64,000 bases of DNA from Saccharopolyspora_C sp047200635 (GTDB lineage: Bacteria > Actinomycetota > Actinomycetes > Mycobacteriales > Pseudonocardiaceae). The notes below the pieces were generated by a model. It did not search any database. It saw only the letters and a list, made by a program, of their open reading frames with translations, and was not told the origin of the DNA. The translations under genes and the position numbers were made by a program. Positions 1 to 8,787 of the stretch are shown here, one piece after another (within the stretch, counting starts at the first letter, position 1; the number at the start of each line of letters is the position of its first letter). The stretch spans positions 79,820 to 143,819 of the forward strand of contig NZ_JBJZOI010000019.1 of assembly GCF_047200635.1 (NCBI RefSeq), read 5' to 3'.

Positions 1-1412
1 TCGACCGCGCCGAGGACCGCTGGCCGCGTCGCTGGGCCGAGGCCTACGTGGATTTCGCCGCCGGCGAGAAGCGCGCCTGGCTGCGCGAGCAGGGGTTGCG
101 GCTGTTCCCGGCGGTGCAGTGGGCCGAACGCGGCGGATCGCAGGCCACCGGGCACGGGAACTCGGTGCCGCGCTTCCACATCACCTGGGGGACGGGCCCG
201 GGCGTGCTCGAACCGTTCCTGCGCCGGGTCCGCGCCGCCGAGGAGCGCGGGCTGGTCTCGACGCGCTTCCGGCACCGGGTCACCGGGCTGACCACCACCG
301 GGGGCGCGGTGGACGGAGTGCGCGGCGAGGTGCTGGAACCCAGCCCGGCGCTGCGGGGACAGCCCAGCTCCCGCACCGCCACCGGGGAGTTCTCGCTGCG
401 GGCGCAGGCCGTGGTGGTCACCTCCGGCGGCATCGGCGGGAACCTGGACCTGGTGCGGCGGAACTGGCCCGCCCGGATGGGGCCCGCGCCGCGGCGGATG
501 ATCTCGGGAGTGCCCGACCACGTGGACGGGAAGATGCTCGGGATCGTCGCCGACGCGGGCGGCAGCGTCATCAACTCGGACCGGATGTGGCACTACACCG
601 AGGGAATCCAGAACTACGATCCGGTGTGGACCCGGCACGGCATCCGGATCCTGCCCGGACCGTCGTCGTACTGGATCGACGCCGAGGGACGCCGGTTGCC
701 CCCGCCGCTGTTCCCCGGGGCCGACACCCTCGCCACCCTGGCGCACATCAACGCCTCCGGGCACGACCACACCTGGTTCGTGCTGAACCGGCGGATCATC
801 AGCCGCGAGTTCGCGCTGTCGGGTTCGGAGCAGAATCCCGACCTCACCGGCCGCAGCATCGGCGAGGTGCTGCGGCGGGGTGGCGAGGTGACCCCCGGGC
901 CGGTGGCCGAGTTCGTCAAGCGCGGCGCGGACTTCGTCACCCGTCGCACGCTGCCCGAGCTGGTGCGCGGGATGAACGAGCTGACCGGTTCCGACTCGAT
1001 CGACGCCGAGCGGCTGGAGCGCGACATCACCGCGCGAGACCGCCAGGTCACCTCGGGGCTGGGCAAGGACGCGCAGGTGGGGCTCATCCGGGCCGCGCGC
1101 CGCTACAGCGTGGACCGGTGGGTGCGGGTCACTCCGCCGCACCGGTTGCTGGATCCCGAGGCGGGGCCGCTGGTGGCGGTGCGGCTGTCGCTGCTGACCC
1201 GAAAGACGCTGGGCGGGCTGGAGACCGACCTCGACGCGCGGGTGCTGGGAGCCGACGGCTCCCCGCTGCCCGGGTTGTACGCGGCCGGTGAGGTCGCGGG
1301 CTTCGGCGGCGGCGGGATGCACGGCTACCGCTCGTTGGAGGGGACCTTCCTCGGCGGCTGCCTGTTCTCCGGGCGGGCCGCCGGGCGGGCCGCGGCGCGG
1401 GCCACGGCATGA
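1..1412 (+). CDS. FAD-dependent dehydrogenase, 5' end outside window
   Basis: The reading frame is open from the first base, so the gene starts upstream and only about 470 C-terminal residues are visible. They match the FAD-binding dehydrogenases of the fumarate reductase/3-ketosteroid dehydrogenase superfamily. The C-terminal FAD loop GLYAAGEVAGFGGGGMHG is clear, followed by a SLEG..LGGCLFSGR ending typical of the group, and an inner segment reads VVVTSGGIGGN. The missing N-terminus should hold the GxGxxG dinucleotide fold. Substrate cannot be told; members oxidise steroids or other enones, and annotation beyond FAD-binding dehydrogenase is not justified. A perfect hairpin follows the stop codon. 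Confidence 0.85.
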   Translation, partial: DRAEDRWPRRWAEAYVDFAAGEKRAWLREQGLRLFPAVQWAERGGSQATGHGNSVPRFHITWGTGPGVLEPFLRRVRAAEERGLVSTRFRHRVTGLTTTGGAVDGVRGEVLEPSPALRGQPSSRTATGEFSLRAQAVVVTSGGIGGNLDLVRRNWPARMGPAPRRMISGVPDHVDGKMLGIVADAGGSVINSDRMWHYTEGIQNYDPVWTRHGIRILPGPSSYWIDAEGRRLPPPLFPGADTLATLAHINASGHDHTWFVLNRRIISREFALSGSEQNPDLTGRSIGEVLRRGGEVTPGPVAEFVKRGADFVTRRTLPELVRGMNELTGSDSIDAERLERDITARDRQVTSGLGKDAQVGLIRAARRYSVDRWVRVTPPHRLLDPEAGPLVAVRLSLLTRKTLGGLETDLDARVLGADGSPLPGLYAAGEVAGFGGGGMHGYRSLEGTFLGGCLFSGRAAGRAAARATA

Positions 1413-1418
1413 CTTCCC

Positions 1419-1465
1419 GTCCGGGTTCCGGGAGCGGGCCACGGGGACGCTCCCGGAACCCGGAC
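1419..1465. terminator. Perfect 18-bp inverted repeat between convergent genes
   Basis: Bases 1419-1436 and 1448-1465 are exact reverse complements around an 11-base loop. The hairpin lies between the stop codons of two converging genes and has no clear T tract, so it would act as a bidirectional GC-rich actinomycete terminator. Confidence 0.75.
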
Positions 1466-1466
1466 G

Positions 1467-1829
1467 TCACAGGAAGCAGGAGCTGGCGTAGCCGGTGACG
1501 CGGGTCCGCCGGTCCAGCACCTGCCACCAGGTGTTGCTGCGCGTTCCGTCCACGCAGGTCACCGGCTCCCCGGCGACCTCCCGGCGCAGCCGCAAGCGGT
1601 CGCCGGGGTTGCCGACGCCGACCACCGCCGAGGCGGTCCCGGGCTCGGCCCGCAGGTTGACCCCGGGGACCCGGAAGTCCCCGTAGCGGTCGGGCCGGTC
1701 CTCGTGGCGCAGCTCCGCCAGCCGGTGCCCGAACTCGAACATGAAGTGCGCGACGCCGGACCCCAGGCCGTTGATGGGCAGCACGAGTGCGGCCACCCCG
1801 GCGAGCACGGCATTCCGGATCGTGTGCAT
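1467..1829 (-). CDS. Small secreted SH3-like domain protein
   Basis: A 120-residue protein. Start chosen at the ATG at 1829 because a GGGGGA ribosome-binding site precedes it and the next residues form a signal peptide (MHTIRNAVLAGVAALVLP). The frame stays open upstream but without signal-like sequence. The mature part carries VNLRAEPGTASAVVGV, the usual first strand of a bacterial SH3 (SH3b) repeat, and ends in a Cys-containing tail (GYASSCFL). Such proteins are exported and often bind cell wall; the ligand is unknown. Transcribed toward the FAD dehydrogenase, sharing its terminator hairpin. Confidence 0.7.
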   Translation of the reverse strand: MHTIRNAVLAGVAALVLPINGLGSGVAHFMFEFGHRLAELRHEDRPDRYGDFRVPGVNLRAEPGTASAVVGVGNPGDRLRLRREVAGEPVTCVDGTRSNTWWQVLDRRTRVTGYASSCFL

Positions 1830-2178
1830 GAGTTCCCCCGTCTCCCTCGTGACCGGGTCGACCGCCCCCGGCAGGGAGTTTCGCGAATAGATCGTTCCGA
1901 CGTTTCCCCGTAGCCGAATCAATCGAACGCGGGCATCATCTTATCGGCCACGAGCGGCCTTCCGGCAGTGTCCGATCGAGTGCACCGGAAAAAGCGCCCC
2001 GCCGTGCGGAACCATGAAAAGGATTCGCGGCCGGATCGCGGTGCGTTTCGTCTTTACCCACTTCTGTGGTTCCGGAACGGTGAACGAACGGATGTTTCTC
2101 GCGGTGCGTGATGTCGTTAGCGATCTGGAGCGGCCGTTAGGCTGCCCGGCGCAGGAGCACGGCGGACCGGAGGAATCG

Positions 2179-2403
2179 ATGAGCGAGCAGGACCTGTGGC
2201 GAGGGCTGGCGGTGCCACCGGGATTGTGCCGGTACTGCCGTCACCCGTCGTTGAACCGGACGCGACACGGCGTCACGTACCTGCGCTGCACCCGGGCCGG
2301 ATGGGATGAGCGCATTCCACGCTATCCGGGCCTCCCGGTCGCGGAGTGCGTCGGTTTCGAGCCCCGGAACGGCGGGCCCGCCGATTCGCGTTCCGAGGGC
2401 TGA
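2179..2403 (+). CDS. Small conserved hypothetical protein with CxxC
   Basis: A 74-residue protein. The ATG at 2179 is preceded by a strong GGAGGA site, whereas the longer open frame upstream has atypical low-GC codons. The protein has CRYC near the N-terminus and further cysteines (RCTR, AECVGF), an arrangement that could hold a metal as in small zinc-ribbon proteins. No characterised family is recognised. It is monocistronic and converges on the symporter operon through a shared hairpin at 2449-2481. Confidence 0.6.
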   Translation: MSEQDLWRGLAVPPGLCRYCRHPSLNRTRHGVTYLRCTRAGWDERIPRYPGLPVAECVGFEPRNGGPADSRSEG

Positions 2404-2448
2404 TCGAGGTGACCTGGCGAAACGGGACGACCCCCGCGAAGGCGGGAC

Positions 2449-2481
2449 CGGTCCCCGGGCGTCGGAGCGACCCGGGGACCG
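2449..2481. terminator. Hairpin terminator between convergent genes
   Basis: CGGTCCCCGGG (2449-2459) and its exact reverse complement (2471-2481) surround an 11-base loop. The element sits just past the stop codon of the symporter gene on the minus strand and past the small CxxC gene on the plus strand. Confidence 0.65.
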
Positions 2482-2485
2482 TCCG

Positions 2486-4111
2486 TCAGCTGCGCTCGGA
2501 GCCGATGCCGGTGAGCGAGCGGACCTCCATCTCGGCCCGCCGGTCCTCGTCGGTCGACTCCTCGCTGAACAGCGTGCCGAGCGCGGCGAACAGGAACGAG
2601 ACCGGGATGGACACGATGCCGGGGTTGCGCAGCGGGAACAGCGCGAAGTCCACCCCGGGGAAGATCGAGTCCGGGGCCCCGGAGACGACTGGGGAGAACA
2701 GCACCAGCAGCAGGCAGGACACCAGTCCGCTGTAGATGCCCCACAAGGTCCCCGCGGTGTTGAACCGCCGCCAGAACAGCGAGTACAGCAGGGTGGACAG
2801 GTTCGCGGAGGCCGCGAACGCGAACGCCAGTCCGACCAGGAACGCGATGTTCTGCCCGTTCACGGCGATCCCGCCCAGGATGGACACCGCCCCGATCGCC
2901 AGCGCGGTGTAGCGCGCGACCCGCACGACCTGCCGCGAATCGGCGCGGCCCCCGCGCAGCAGGTTCGCGTAGACGTCGTGGGCGAACGAGGCGGAAGCGG
3001 TCAGCGTGAGCCCGGCGACGACGGCCAGGATGGTGGCGAAGGCGACCGCGGCGACGATGCCGAGCAGCAGCGTGCCGCCCACCTCGTAGGCCAGCAGCGG
3101 AGCCGCGGAGTTCTCCCCGCCGGGCGCGTCCAGGATGGCCGGGGTCCCCACCAGCGCCGCCGCGCCGAAGCCGATGATCAGCGTGCACAGGTAGAACAGC
3201 GACATCGTCCAGGTCGCCCACACCACCGAGCGGCGCGCCTCCTTGGCGTTGGGCACGGTGTAGAAGCGCATCAGCACGTGCGGCAGGCCGCCCACGCCGA
3301 GCACCAGGGCCAGCGAGAGCGAGACGAAGTCCAGCCTGGTCATGTCGGAGAGCCCGTACTGCACCCCGGGGGCGAAGATCTCCCGGCCGTGCGGGTTGTT
3401 CTCGGCGGCGTAGGTGAGCAGCTTGGACGGGCTGTAGCCGAACTTGCCGATGAGGAAGATGGTCATCATGCCCACGCAGAGGAACAGCAGCGCGGCCTTG
3501 ACGATCTGCACCCAGGTGGTGCCCTTCATCCCGCCGACGAGCACGTAGAGCACCATGATCACGCCGACGACGGCGATCACGAGGGCCTGCCCGCCCGAGC
3601 TGTGCACGTTCAGCAGCAGCGCGACGAGCCCGCCGGCACCCGCCATCTGCGCGATCATGTAGACGAAGGTGATGGCCAGCGTGGAGATCGCGGCCGCGGC
3701 TCGCACCGGGCGCGCGCGCATCCGGAAGCTGAGCACGTCGCCCATCGTGAACCGGCCGGTGTTGCGCATCCGCTCGGCGATGAGCAGCAGGTTGATCAGC
3801 CAGGCGACCAGGAACCCGATCGAGTAGAGGAACCCGTCGTAGCCGTGCACGGCGATGGCGCCCGCGATGCCGAGGAACGAGGCCGCGGACAGGAAGTCCC
3901 CGGACAGCGCGATGCCGTTCTGGGCCCCGCTGAAGGAGCCGCCCGCGGCGAAGTAGTCGGCCGCGGTGCTGCGGCTGCTCGCCCGGTAGGCGACGAAGAG
4001 CGTGAGCAGCGCGAAGCCCGCGAAGATCGCGGTGTTCACCGCGGGGCCGTCGGCGGGCAGCGCCGGACCTCCAGCGGGGTCCTGGGCGGCACCGGTGAGC
4101 TGGTGGATCAC
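2486..4111 (-). CDS. Sodium:solute symporter, acetate/monocarboxylate type (ActP/MctC-like)
   Basis: A 541-residue integral membrane protein of the solute:sodium symporter (SSS) family. It has about thirteen hydrophobic segments, the early motif SGDFLSAASFLG, an internal GGMKGTTWVQ and the characteristic GGLPHVLMRFYTV, all as in cation/acetate symporters. It should import acetate or other short monocarboxylates with Na+ or H+ across the cytoplasmic membrane. The GTG start overlaps the stop of the upstream DUF485 gene by 4 bases (GTGA), the classic yjcH-actP arrangement, so the two are translationally coupled. Exact substrate is inferred from the family only. Confidence 0.9.
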   Translation of the reverse strand: MIHQLTGAAQDPAGGPALPADGPAVNTAIFAGFALLTLFVAYRASSRSTAADYFAAGGSFSGAQNGIALSGDFLSAASFLGIAGAIAVHGYDGFLYSIGFLVAWLINLLLIAERMRNTGRFTMGDVLSFRMRARPVRAAAAISTLAITFVYMIAQMAGAGGLVALLLNVHSSGGQALVIAVVGVIMVLYVLVGGMKGTTWVQIVKAALLFLCVGMMTIFLIGKFGYSPSKLLTYAAENNPHGREIFAPGVQYGLSDMTRLDFVSLSLALVLGVGGLPHVLMRFYTVPNAKEARRSVVWATWTMSLFYLCTLIIGFGAAALVGTPAILDAPGGENSAAPLLAYEVGGTLLLGIVAAVAFATILAVVAGLTLTASASFAHDVYANLLRGGRADSRQVVRVARYTALAIGAVSILGGIAVNGQNIAFLVGLAFAFAASANLSTLLYSLFWRRFNTAGTLWGIYSGLVSCLLLVLFSPVVSGAPDSIFPGVDFALFPLRNPGIVSIPVSFLFAALGTLFSEESTDEDRRAEMEVRSLTGIGSERS

Positions 4112-4545
4112 CGGTCGTCACCGCCCGCGGGCCCCGGGGAGTCCACTTCGGCCCGCAGGGCTTCGACGCGGGGATCCACGGAGCGCTCCGCGAAGTGGAC
4201 GTAGGCGGTGGTGATGAGCATTGTGGACGCGAACTGCCCGACGCCGAGCAGCAGCCCGACGTTGATCTCGCCGAGGACGGGCTGCGCCATGAGGTCGGCG
4301 CGGTAGGCGGCGAGCAGCACGTACCCGAGGTACCAGAGCAGGAATAACGCGGTCATCGGAAATACGAACGTGATCACCCGTCGGCGCAGTGCGTGGAATT
4401 CCGCGCTGGCCGCGATGGCCGGGTAATCGGGCCCGCGCAGGGTGGTGTCGGTGCTGCGTTCGATTCCGGCGAAGGGTTTCGGGACTTTCCTCCTGGCGCG
4501 GTGCTGGGGATACGCGCGTATCGCTGTTCGAGTAGCGTCGCTCAT
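4108..4545 (-). CDS. DUF485 membrane protein, symporter partner
   Basis: A 145-residue protein with a charged 50-residue N-terminus, then two transmembrane helices (around residues 58-80 and 97-117). The conserved DUF485 features are visible: FHALRRRVITFVFPMT before helix 1 and LLLGVGQFASTMLIT in helix 2. DUF485 proteins (YjcH in E. coli) accompany ActP-type symporters and probably assist their assembly or activity. The ATG at 4545 follows a GGAAGGAAG site. First gene of the two-gene operon; its upstream region is divergent from the conservon. Confidence 0.85.
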   Translation of the reverse strand: MSDATRTAIRAYPQHRARRKVPKPFAGIERSTDTTLRGPDYPAIAASAEFHALRRRVITFVFPMTALFLLWYLGYVLLAAYRADLMAQPVLGEINVGLLLGVGQFASTMLITTAYVHFAERSVDPRVEALRAEVDSPGPAGGDDR

Positions 4546-5268
4546 GCTTCCTTCCCGGAATTTCTCTGCGTTCGGGTCGGTCGAACTCGGGGGACCCGGT
4601 GGATGCGATGTCGAGGCTTGGCGGCGGCGAAGTTAACCACCTGTCCCGAGTCCAAGAAAAGAGATGTCGCCACACAGGATGACGAAGCAACTGCGGAGCG
4701 TGACGAAACGGGGGGTCGTGGGCGGGAGTGCGCCACGACCGGTTGAACTTCGACCACTCGGCCGCGCGTTCCGGTGAAGGTTTTCGGCCGACGCCACTCG
4801 GTCTCGCGGGGACCTGCGCGCCCTTCCGCGCAGTGAAAAATTCCTCGTTCCGGCCCCCCGGGGGCGGTGTCCGCGAGTCGTGACGTGCGGCGTTCCCCGC
4901 AGTGGATTCGGCTGAAAACGCCCCCCGCTGTTTCTGGGGGGCAGGGTTTATAGTGCAGGCACCCGAAAGCAGACCGCTTCCTTCGCCCCCGGTTAGGTGT
5001 CCGTGTCCGGAATGCCGTCAGTCCTGGCACAGCCCGTAGCGATCGGTTCGGTAACGCTCGGTCTCGCTGGAGCCGCCGCACCGATACGGTTCTGTGCTGC
5101 CAGCCCGCCCCCTCGACTGCGAGCCTGCCCGCCGCCGGACCGCTTATCCCCCGACAACCCAGACGACGATTGCGGGATCACACGCATGCGCCGTTCCCCG
5201 ACGCCAAGTTCGCTCGAAAGAGATCGCCTGCCGAGCTGGGCCAGCCGGCCGATGCCGGGGTGGTGCGC
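4546..5268. other. Divergent intergenic region between symporter operon and conservon
   Basis: About 720 bases without a supported gene. It must hold promoters for both operons. A TATAGT hexamer at 4949-4954, pointing toward cvnA, could be a -10 element but lacks a good -35 at the right distance. A short inverted repeat of C and G runs lies at 4921-4940. The frame of cvnA stays open from a TTG at 5170, but the first codons there are unusual for the gene. Confidence 0.4.
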
Positions 5269-8200
5269 GTGACCGCGCCCACTCCTCCGCGCAGGCGAGC
5301 CTCGGTCACCGAGTGGCGCAACTGGAGCCTCCCGGTCAAGTTCACCGCCGTCGTCCTGATCCCGGTGGTCTTCGCGGTCGGCCTCGGCATCTCCCAGATC
5401 ACCTGGCAGGTCGAACAGGCGAACGAGTACGAGCGCGTCTCGCACGTGCTCGAGAGCGCGCAGCAGGTGGAGCCGCTCGTGGCCGCGCTGCAGAACGAGC
5501 GCAACGCCGCCGTCCTCGTCAACAACACCGAGGACTTCGACCGCCGGATCGACGCGGTGAACACCGCCTTCGACGCGGTGGACGACGAACTCGGCCACGA
5601 CTCCGGGCACATCGGCACCGACTACGGAACGATCGTCGCGGACCGCCACGACGAGCTGCACGCCGCGCTGGAGGACCTCAACTCAGCGCGCGAGGCCGTC
5701 CGTCGCGAGTCGCTGTCGACACCGGACACCATCAACGCCTACAGCGCCGTGATCACCACCGTGCTCTCGCTGGACCGCGCGCTCACGAGCACCGTCTCGG
5801 AGCCGTCGCTGGCCAGCACCGCCTCCGCGCTGCAGGACATGCTCTCCATCATGGAGGAGGTCCGCCTCCAGCAGGCCTGGGTGCTCAGCGGGATCTCCCA
5901 GGGCAGCCTGCTGCCGGAGTCGACCGACGCGCTGCTGGGCTCGCGGGCCCGGCTCATCTCCAAGATCGCCGACGCCCGCGCCACCGTCGCCCGCCACTGG
6001 CAGGAGCGGCTGGACACGACCACCACCGGCCCGGAGATCCTGCAGCGCAACGCGCTGCTCACCCAGGCCCTCGCCGCCGGGCCCGCCGGAATCACCCAGG
6101 AGCAGTGGAACGGCATCTCCGACCAGGTCGTCGAGCTCATCAACGACGGCCACGACGACCTGGCCGCCGAGGTCCGCGCCGGAGCGGGGACGTTGCGGGA
6201 GGACGCGGGCAACGCGGCCGGCTGGGACTCGGCGATGCTGCTGGCCGCGCTGATCGCGGCCGCCGCGGTGATCTTCTTGATCTCCCGTCAGCTGCTGGGC
6301 TCGCTGCGCTCGTTGCGGCACGGCGCGCTGGACGCCGCCCAGCACGGTCTGCCCGAAGCGGTCGCCGGGATCCGGGCCGGCGAGGAGGTCGGTGAGCTGC
6401 GGCCGGTTCCGGTGCGCACCACCGAAGAGGTCGGGCAGGTCGCCCGCGCCTTCGAGGAGGTGCAGAACCAGGCGTTGCGCCTCGCCGCCGAGCAGGCCTC
6501 GCTGCGGCACGGCTACAGCGAGTCGTTCGTCGGCGTCTCCCGGCGGAGCCAGGGCCTGCTGGAGCGCCAGCTGCGCCTGTTCGAGCAGCTGGAGCAAGAC
6601 GAGGAGGACCCGGACCAGCTTTCCCGGCTGTTCCAGCTGGATCACCTCGCGACCCGGATGCGCCGCAACAACGAGAACCTCATGGTCCTCTCCGGCAGCG
6701 ACCTGGCGCGGCGCTTCGTGCGGCCCACCGAGCTGGGCGACATGCTGCGCGCCGCGGTCTCCGAGATCGAGCAGTACCCGAGGGTGGTCGTGCAGCCGCC
6801 GCCGCAGGTGCGGCTGCTGGGCCACGCCGCCAGCGACCTGGTGCGGCTGATGGCCGAGCTGATGGACAACGCCGCGAACTTCTCCGCGCCCGAGACCACG
6901 GTGACCGTCTCCAGCTATCAGGCGGGTGACGGGTCGATCACCGTGGACGTGCTGGACGAGGGCATCGGGATGGGTGAGCACGAGCTCGAGGCCGCCAACG
7001 CCAGGCTGGCCCAGGTCGACGAGAACGACCTGGCGACCTCGCGGCGGATGGGCCTGTTCGTGGTGGCCCGGCTGGCGGTGCGCCACGGCGTCACCGTCCG
7101 GCTGCACGGCGGCCCCGATGTGGACGGTGTGCGGGCCACTGTGGTCGTGCCCGCCGAGCACGTCGTCTCGGGCGGGCCGGCGGCCCCGCAGCCCGCGCAG
7201 GGCGCGGGTGGCCAGCGCAACGGCGTGGCCCACCACGAACTGCCGGTCTCGGGCTCGTTCGGGACGGGCCCGCAGGCGGCGGGATCCGCTGCCGAGGCCG
7301 GTTCGCGACCGGACGGTGGTCTCGCCCGGAGCAGCGGCGAGACCGGCTTCAGCACGGGCGAAACCGGGTTCAGCACGGCGGAGACCGGGTTCAGCACGGC
7401 GGAGACCGGGTTCAGCACGGCGGGTTCCGGGTTCGGGACCGCGGAAACGGGTTTCGGCACCGCGGACTCCGGGTTCAGCACGGGCGAGACCGGGTTCAGC
7501 ACCGCCGTCCCCGGCGAGTCGAACACCTTCAACACCGGCTTCCTCGCCCCCGGCGGGGACGGAATGGCGAGCACCCCGCTGCCGAAGCGGGAACCCGCGG
7601 CCGGGCTGGTCGGGCCCTCGCAGCGGGAGGACGCCCCGGCCGCCCCGATGGGCAGCCTGTTCACCCCGGTGGACCTGCCCGAGCAGTCCGACGGGCACGA
7701 CTTCTCCGCCGACTGGACCTCCTCGGACCTGGCCTGGCCGCCCGCTGCCGAGGACGCCCCGGCGGCCGCGCAGGACGCCCCCGCGCCGATCTTCGAAGAG
7801 GCCTCGACGCAGTGGTTCCAGCCGATCGACTTCGACGCGGAGCCGGACGGGGAGCCCGGAGCGGAATCCGCCGGCTGGCCCGACGACGAGCAGGCGACGT
7901 CCATCATGGACACCGGTTCCTGGGCGTTCACCTCGGATTCCGCCGATTCGGACGCCGTCGCTCCGGATTCCGAGCCGGAGCGGGGGCCGTCGTTCACCGA
8001 TTCGGGCCTGCCCCGGCGGGAAGCGCGCGGTGACAGCTCCGAGCGGCAGGTCCACGTGGACGAGAACGACCCGCTCGGCATCGGTGACCTGCACCGGGGC
8101 GGGCAGGCCGAGTCGGAACCGCGGGACACCGGAGCCGCCGCGAGCACGTCCGCGGACCGCAGCCCGCAGGAGCTCAGCCGCCGCCTCGCCGACATGCAGG

Positions 8201-8619
8201 GCGGCCTGCGATTCGGGAGGAGGAGGCCGATGACGGCGGCGCAGGACGGTGCCGAGCAGGACGCCACCGCCGGACGGCGGGACTCCTGGGCGAACGGCTC
8301 CGGGGACGCGGCGGTGCACGGGGACGCGGCGGTGCACGGTGAGTCGGCGGCGAACGGCGACGGCGGCTGGAGCTTCGCCGCCGACGAGTCCTGGCGCCAG
8401 GTCGAGGCCGCCGCGGCCTCGCAGCCCACCTCGTTCACCGAGTCGGGGCTGCCCCGGCGCACTCCGCGCGCCCAGCTGGCACCGGGCAGCGCGGGCAGCG
8501 CTCCGGCGCGGTCCGAGGGCAAGGGCTTCGAGCGGGACGCGAGCGCGTTGCGCGGCAGGTTGTCCAGTTTCCAGTCCGGTGTCGAGCGCGGCAGGCACCG
8601 GCTGCCGGACGAGTCGTAG
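5269..8619 (+). CDS. cvnA: Conservon sensor histidine kinase CvnA with nitrate/nitrite-sensing (NIT-like) domain
   Basis: About 1116 residues. A transmembrane helix (about 21-40) is followed by a ~280-residue helical extracytoplasmic domain of the NIT sensor type, a second helix (about 322-340), a HAMP-like linker, a DHLATRMRRN segment carrying the likely phospho-acceptor His (about 458), and an HATPase domain with ELMDNAANFS (N box, about 529) and DEGIGMG (G1 box). The last ~480 residues are low complexity, with eight heptapeptide repeats and two copies of a SGLPRR motif. It heads cvnABCD, whose products form a membrane complex likened to eukaryotic G-protein signalling in Streptomyces. Start is uncertain: the GTG at 5269 has a GGGG site; a TTG at 5170 is the alternative. 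Confidence 0.88.
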   Translation: MTAPTPPRRRASVTEWRNWSLPVKFTAVVLIPVVFAVGLGISQITWQVEQANEYERVSHVLESAQQVEPLVAALQNERNAAVLVNNTEDFDRRIDAVNTAFDAVDDELGHDSGHIGTDYGTIVADRHDELHAALEDLNSAREAVRRESLSTPDTINAYSAVITTVLSLDRALTSTVSEPSLASTASALQDMLSIMEEVRLQQAWVLSGISQGSLLPESTDALLGSRARLISKIADARATVARHWQERLDTTTTGPEILQRNALLTQALAAGPAGITQEQWNGISDQVVELINDGHDDLAAEVRAGAGTLREDAGNAAGWDSAMLLAALIAAAAVIFLISRQLLGSLRSLRHGALDAAQHGLPEAVAGIRAGEEVGELRPVPVRTTEEVGQVARAFEEVQNQALRLAAEQASLRHGYSESFVGVSRRSQGLLERQLRLFEQLEQDEEDPDQLSRLFQLDHLATRMRRNNENLMVLSGSDLARRFVRPTELGDMLRAAVSEIEQYPRVVVQPPPQVRLLGHAASDLVRLMAELMDNAANFSAPETTVTVSSYQAGDGSITVDVLDEGIGMGEHELEAANARLAQVDENDLATSRRMGLFVVARLAVRHGVTVRLHGGPDVDGVRATVVVPAEHVVSGGPAAPQPAQGAGGQRNGVAHHELPVSGSFGTGPQAAGSAAEAGSRPDGGLARSSGETGFSTGETGFSTAETGFSTAETGFSTAGSGFGTAETGFGTADSGFSTGETGFSTAVPGESNTFNTGFLAPGGDGMASTPLPKREPAAGLVGPSQREDAPAAPMGSLFTPVDLPEQSDGHDFSADWTSSDLAWPPAAEDAPAAAQDAPAPIFEEASTQWFQPIDFDAEPDGEPGAESAGWPDDEQATSIMDTGSWAFTSDSADSDAVAPDSEPERGPSFTDSGLPRREARGDSSERQVHVDENDPLGIGDLHRGGQAESEPRDTGAAASTSADRSPQELSRRLADMQGGLRFGRRRPMTAAQDGAEQDATAGRRDSWANGSGDAAVHGDAAVHGESAANGDGGWSFAADESWRQVEAAAASQPTSFTESGLPRRTPRAQLAPGSAGSAPARSEGKGFERDASALRGRLSSFQSGVERGRHRLPDES
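7336..7503 (+). repeat. Eight tandem 21-bp units encoding (G/A)ETGFST heptapeptides
   Basis: Within cvnA the bases 7336-7503 fall into eight in-frame 21-bp units: GETGFST twice, AETGFST twice, AGSGFGT, AETGFGT, ADSGFST and GETGFST. Two adjacent units are identical and the others differ by a few bases, as expected for recent tandem duplication. Copy-number change would keep the reading frame. Confidence 0.95.
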
Positions 8620-8628
8620 GGAGGTCGC

Positions 8629-8676
8629 ATGCGTTGCTCAGGTGCGGATGAGCCTCGTCGGACGAAGGAGCGGTAA
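8629..8676 (+). CDS. Possible 15-codon leader ORF between cvnA and cvnB
   Basis: Ten bases after the cvnA stop, an ATG at 8629 follows a GGGAGG site at good spacing and opens a 15-codon frame (MRCSGADEPRRTKER) ending in TAA. The cvnB start 112 bases downstream has a very similar site and context. It may be a real small peptide, a leader affecting cvnB, or a chance frame. Confidence 0.25.
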   Translation: MRCSGADEPRRTKER

Positions 8677-8787
8677 CCAGACCACTGAGGGCGCGGTCGC
8701 CACCGGCCGCGCCCGGTTCCACCGATTCGGCAAGCGGAGTCGACCGGACGACCTCGGCGATTCCACGACCACAAGCCAGGAGGTTGC

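Noticed and set aside
2306..4204. A 632-codon plus-strand open frame opposite the symporter
   Set aside because: The minus strand encodes a complete SSS symporter with membrane helices; the plus frame is Arg/His/Gln-rich with no fold.
4949..4954. TATAGT as a -10 element for cvnA
   Set aside because: No acceptable -35 hexamer 16-18 bases upstream; kept only as a remark.
5683..8598. A long minus-strand open frame opposite cvnA
   Set aside because: Antisense shadow of a GC-rich gene; composition is Arg/Gly/Pro-rich and no domain is visible.
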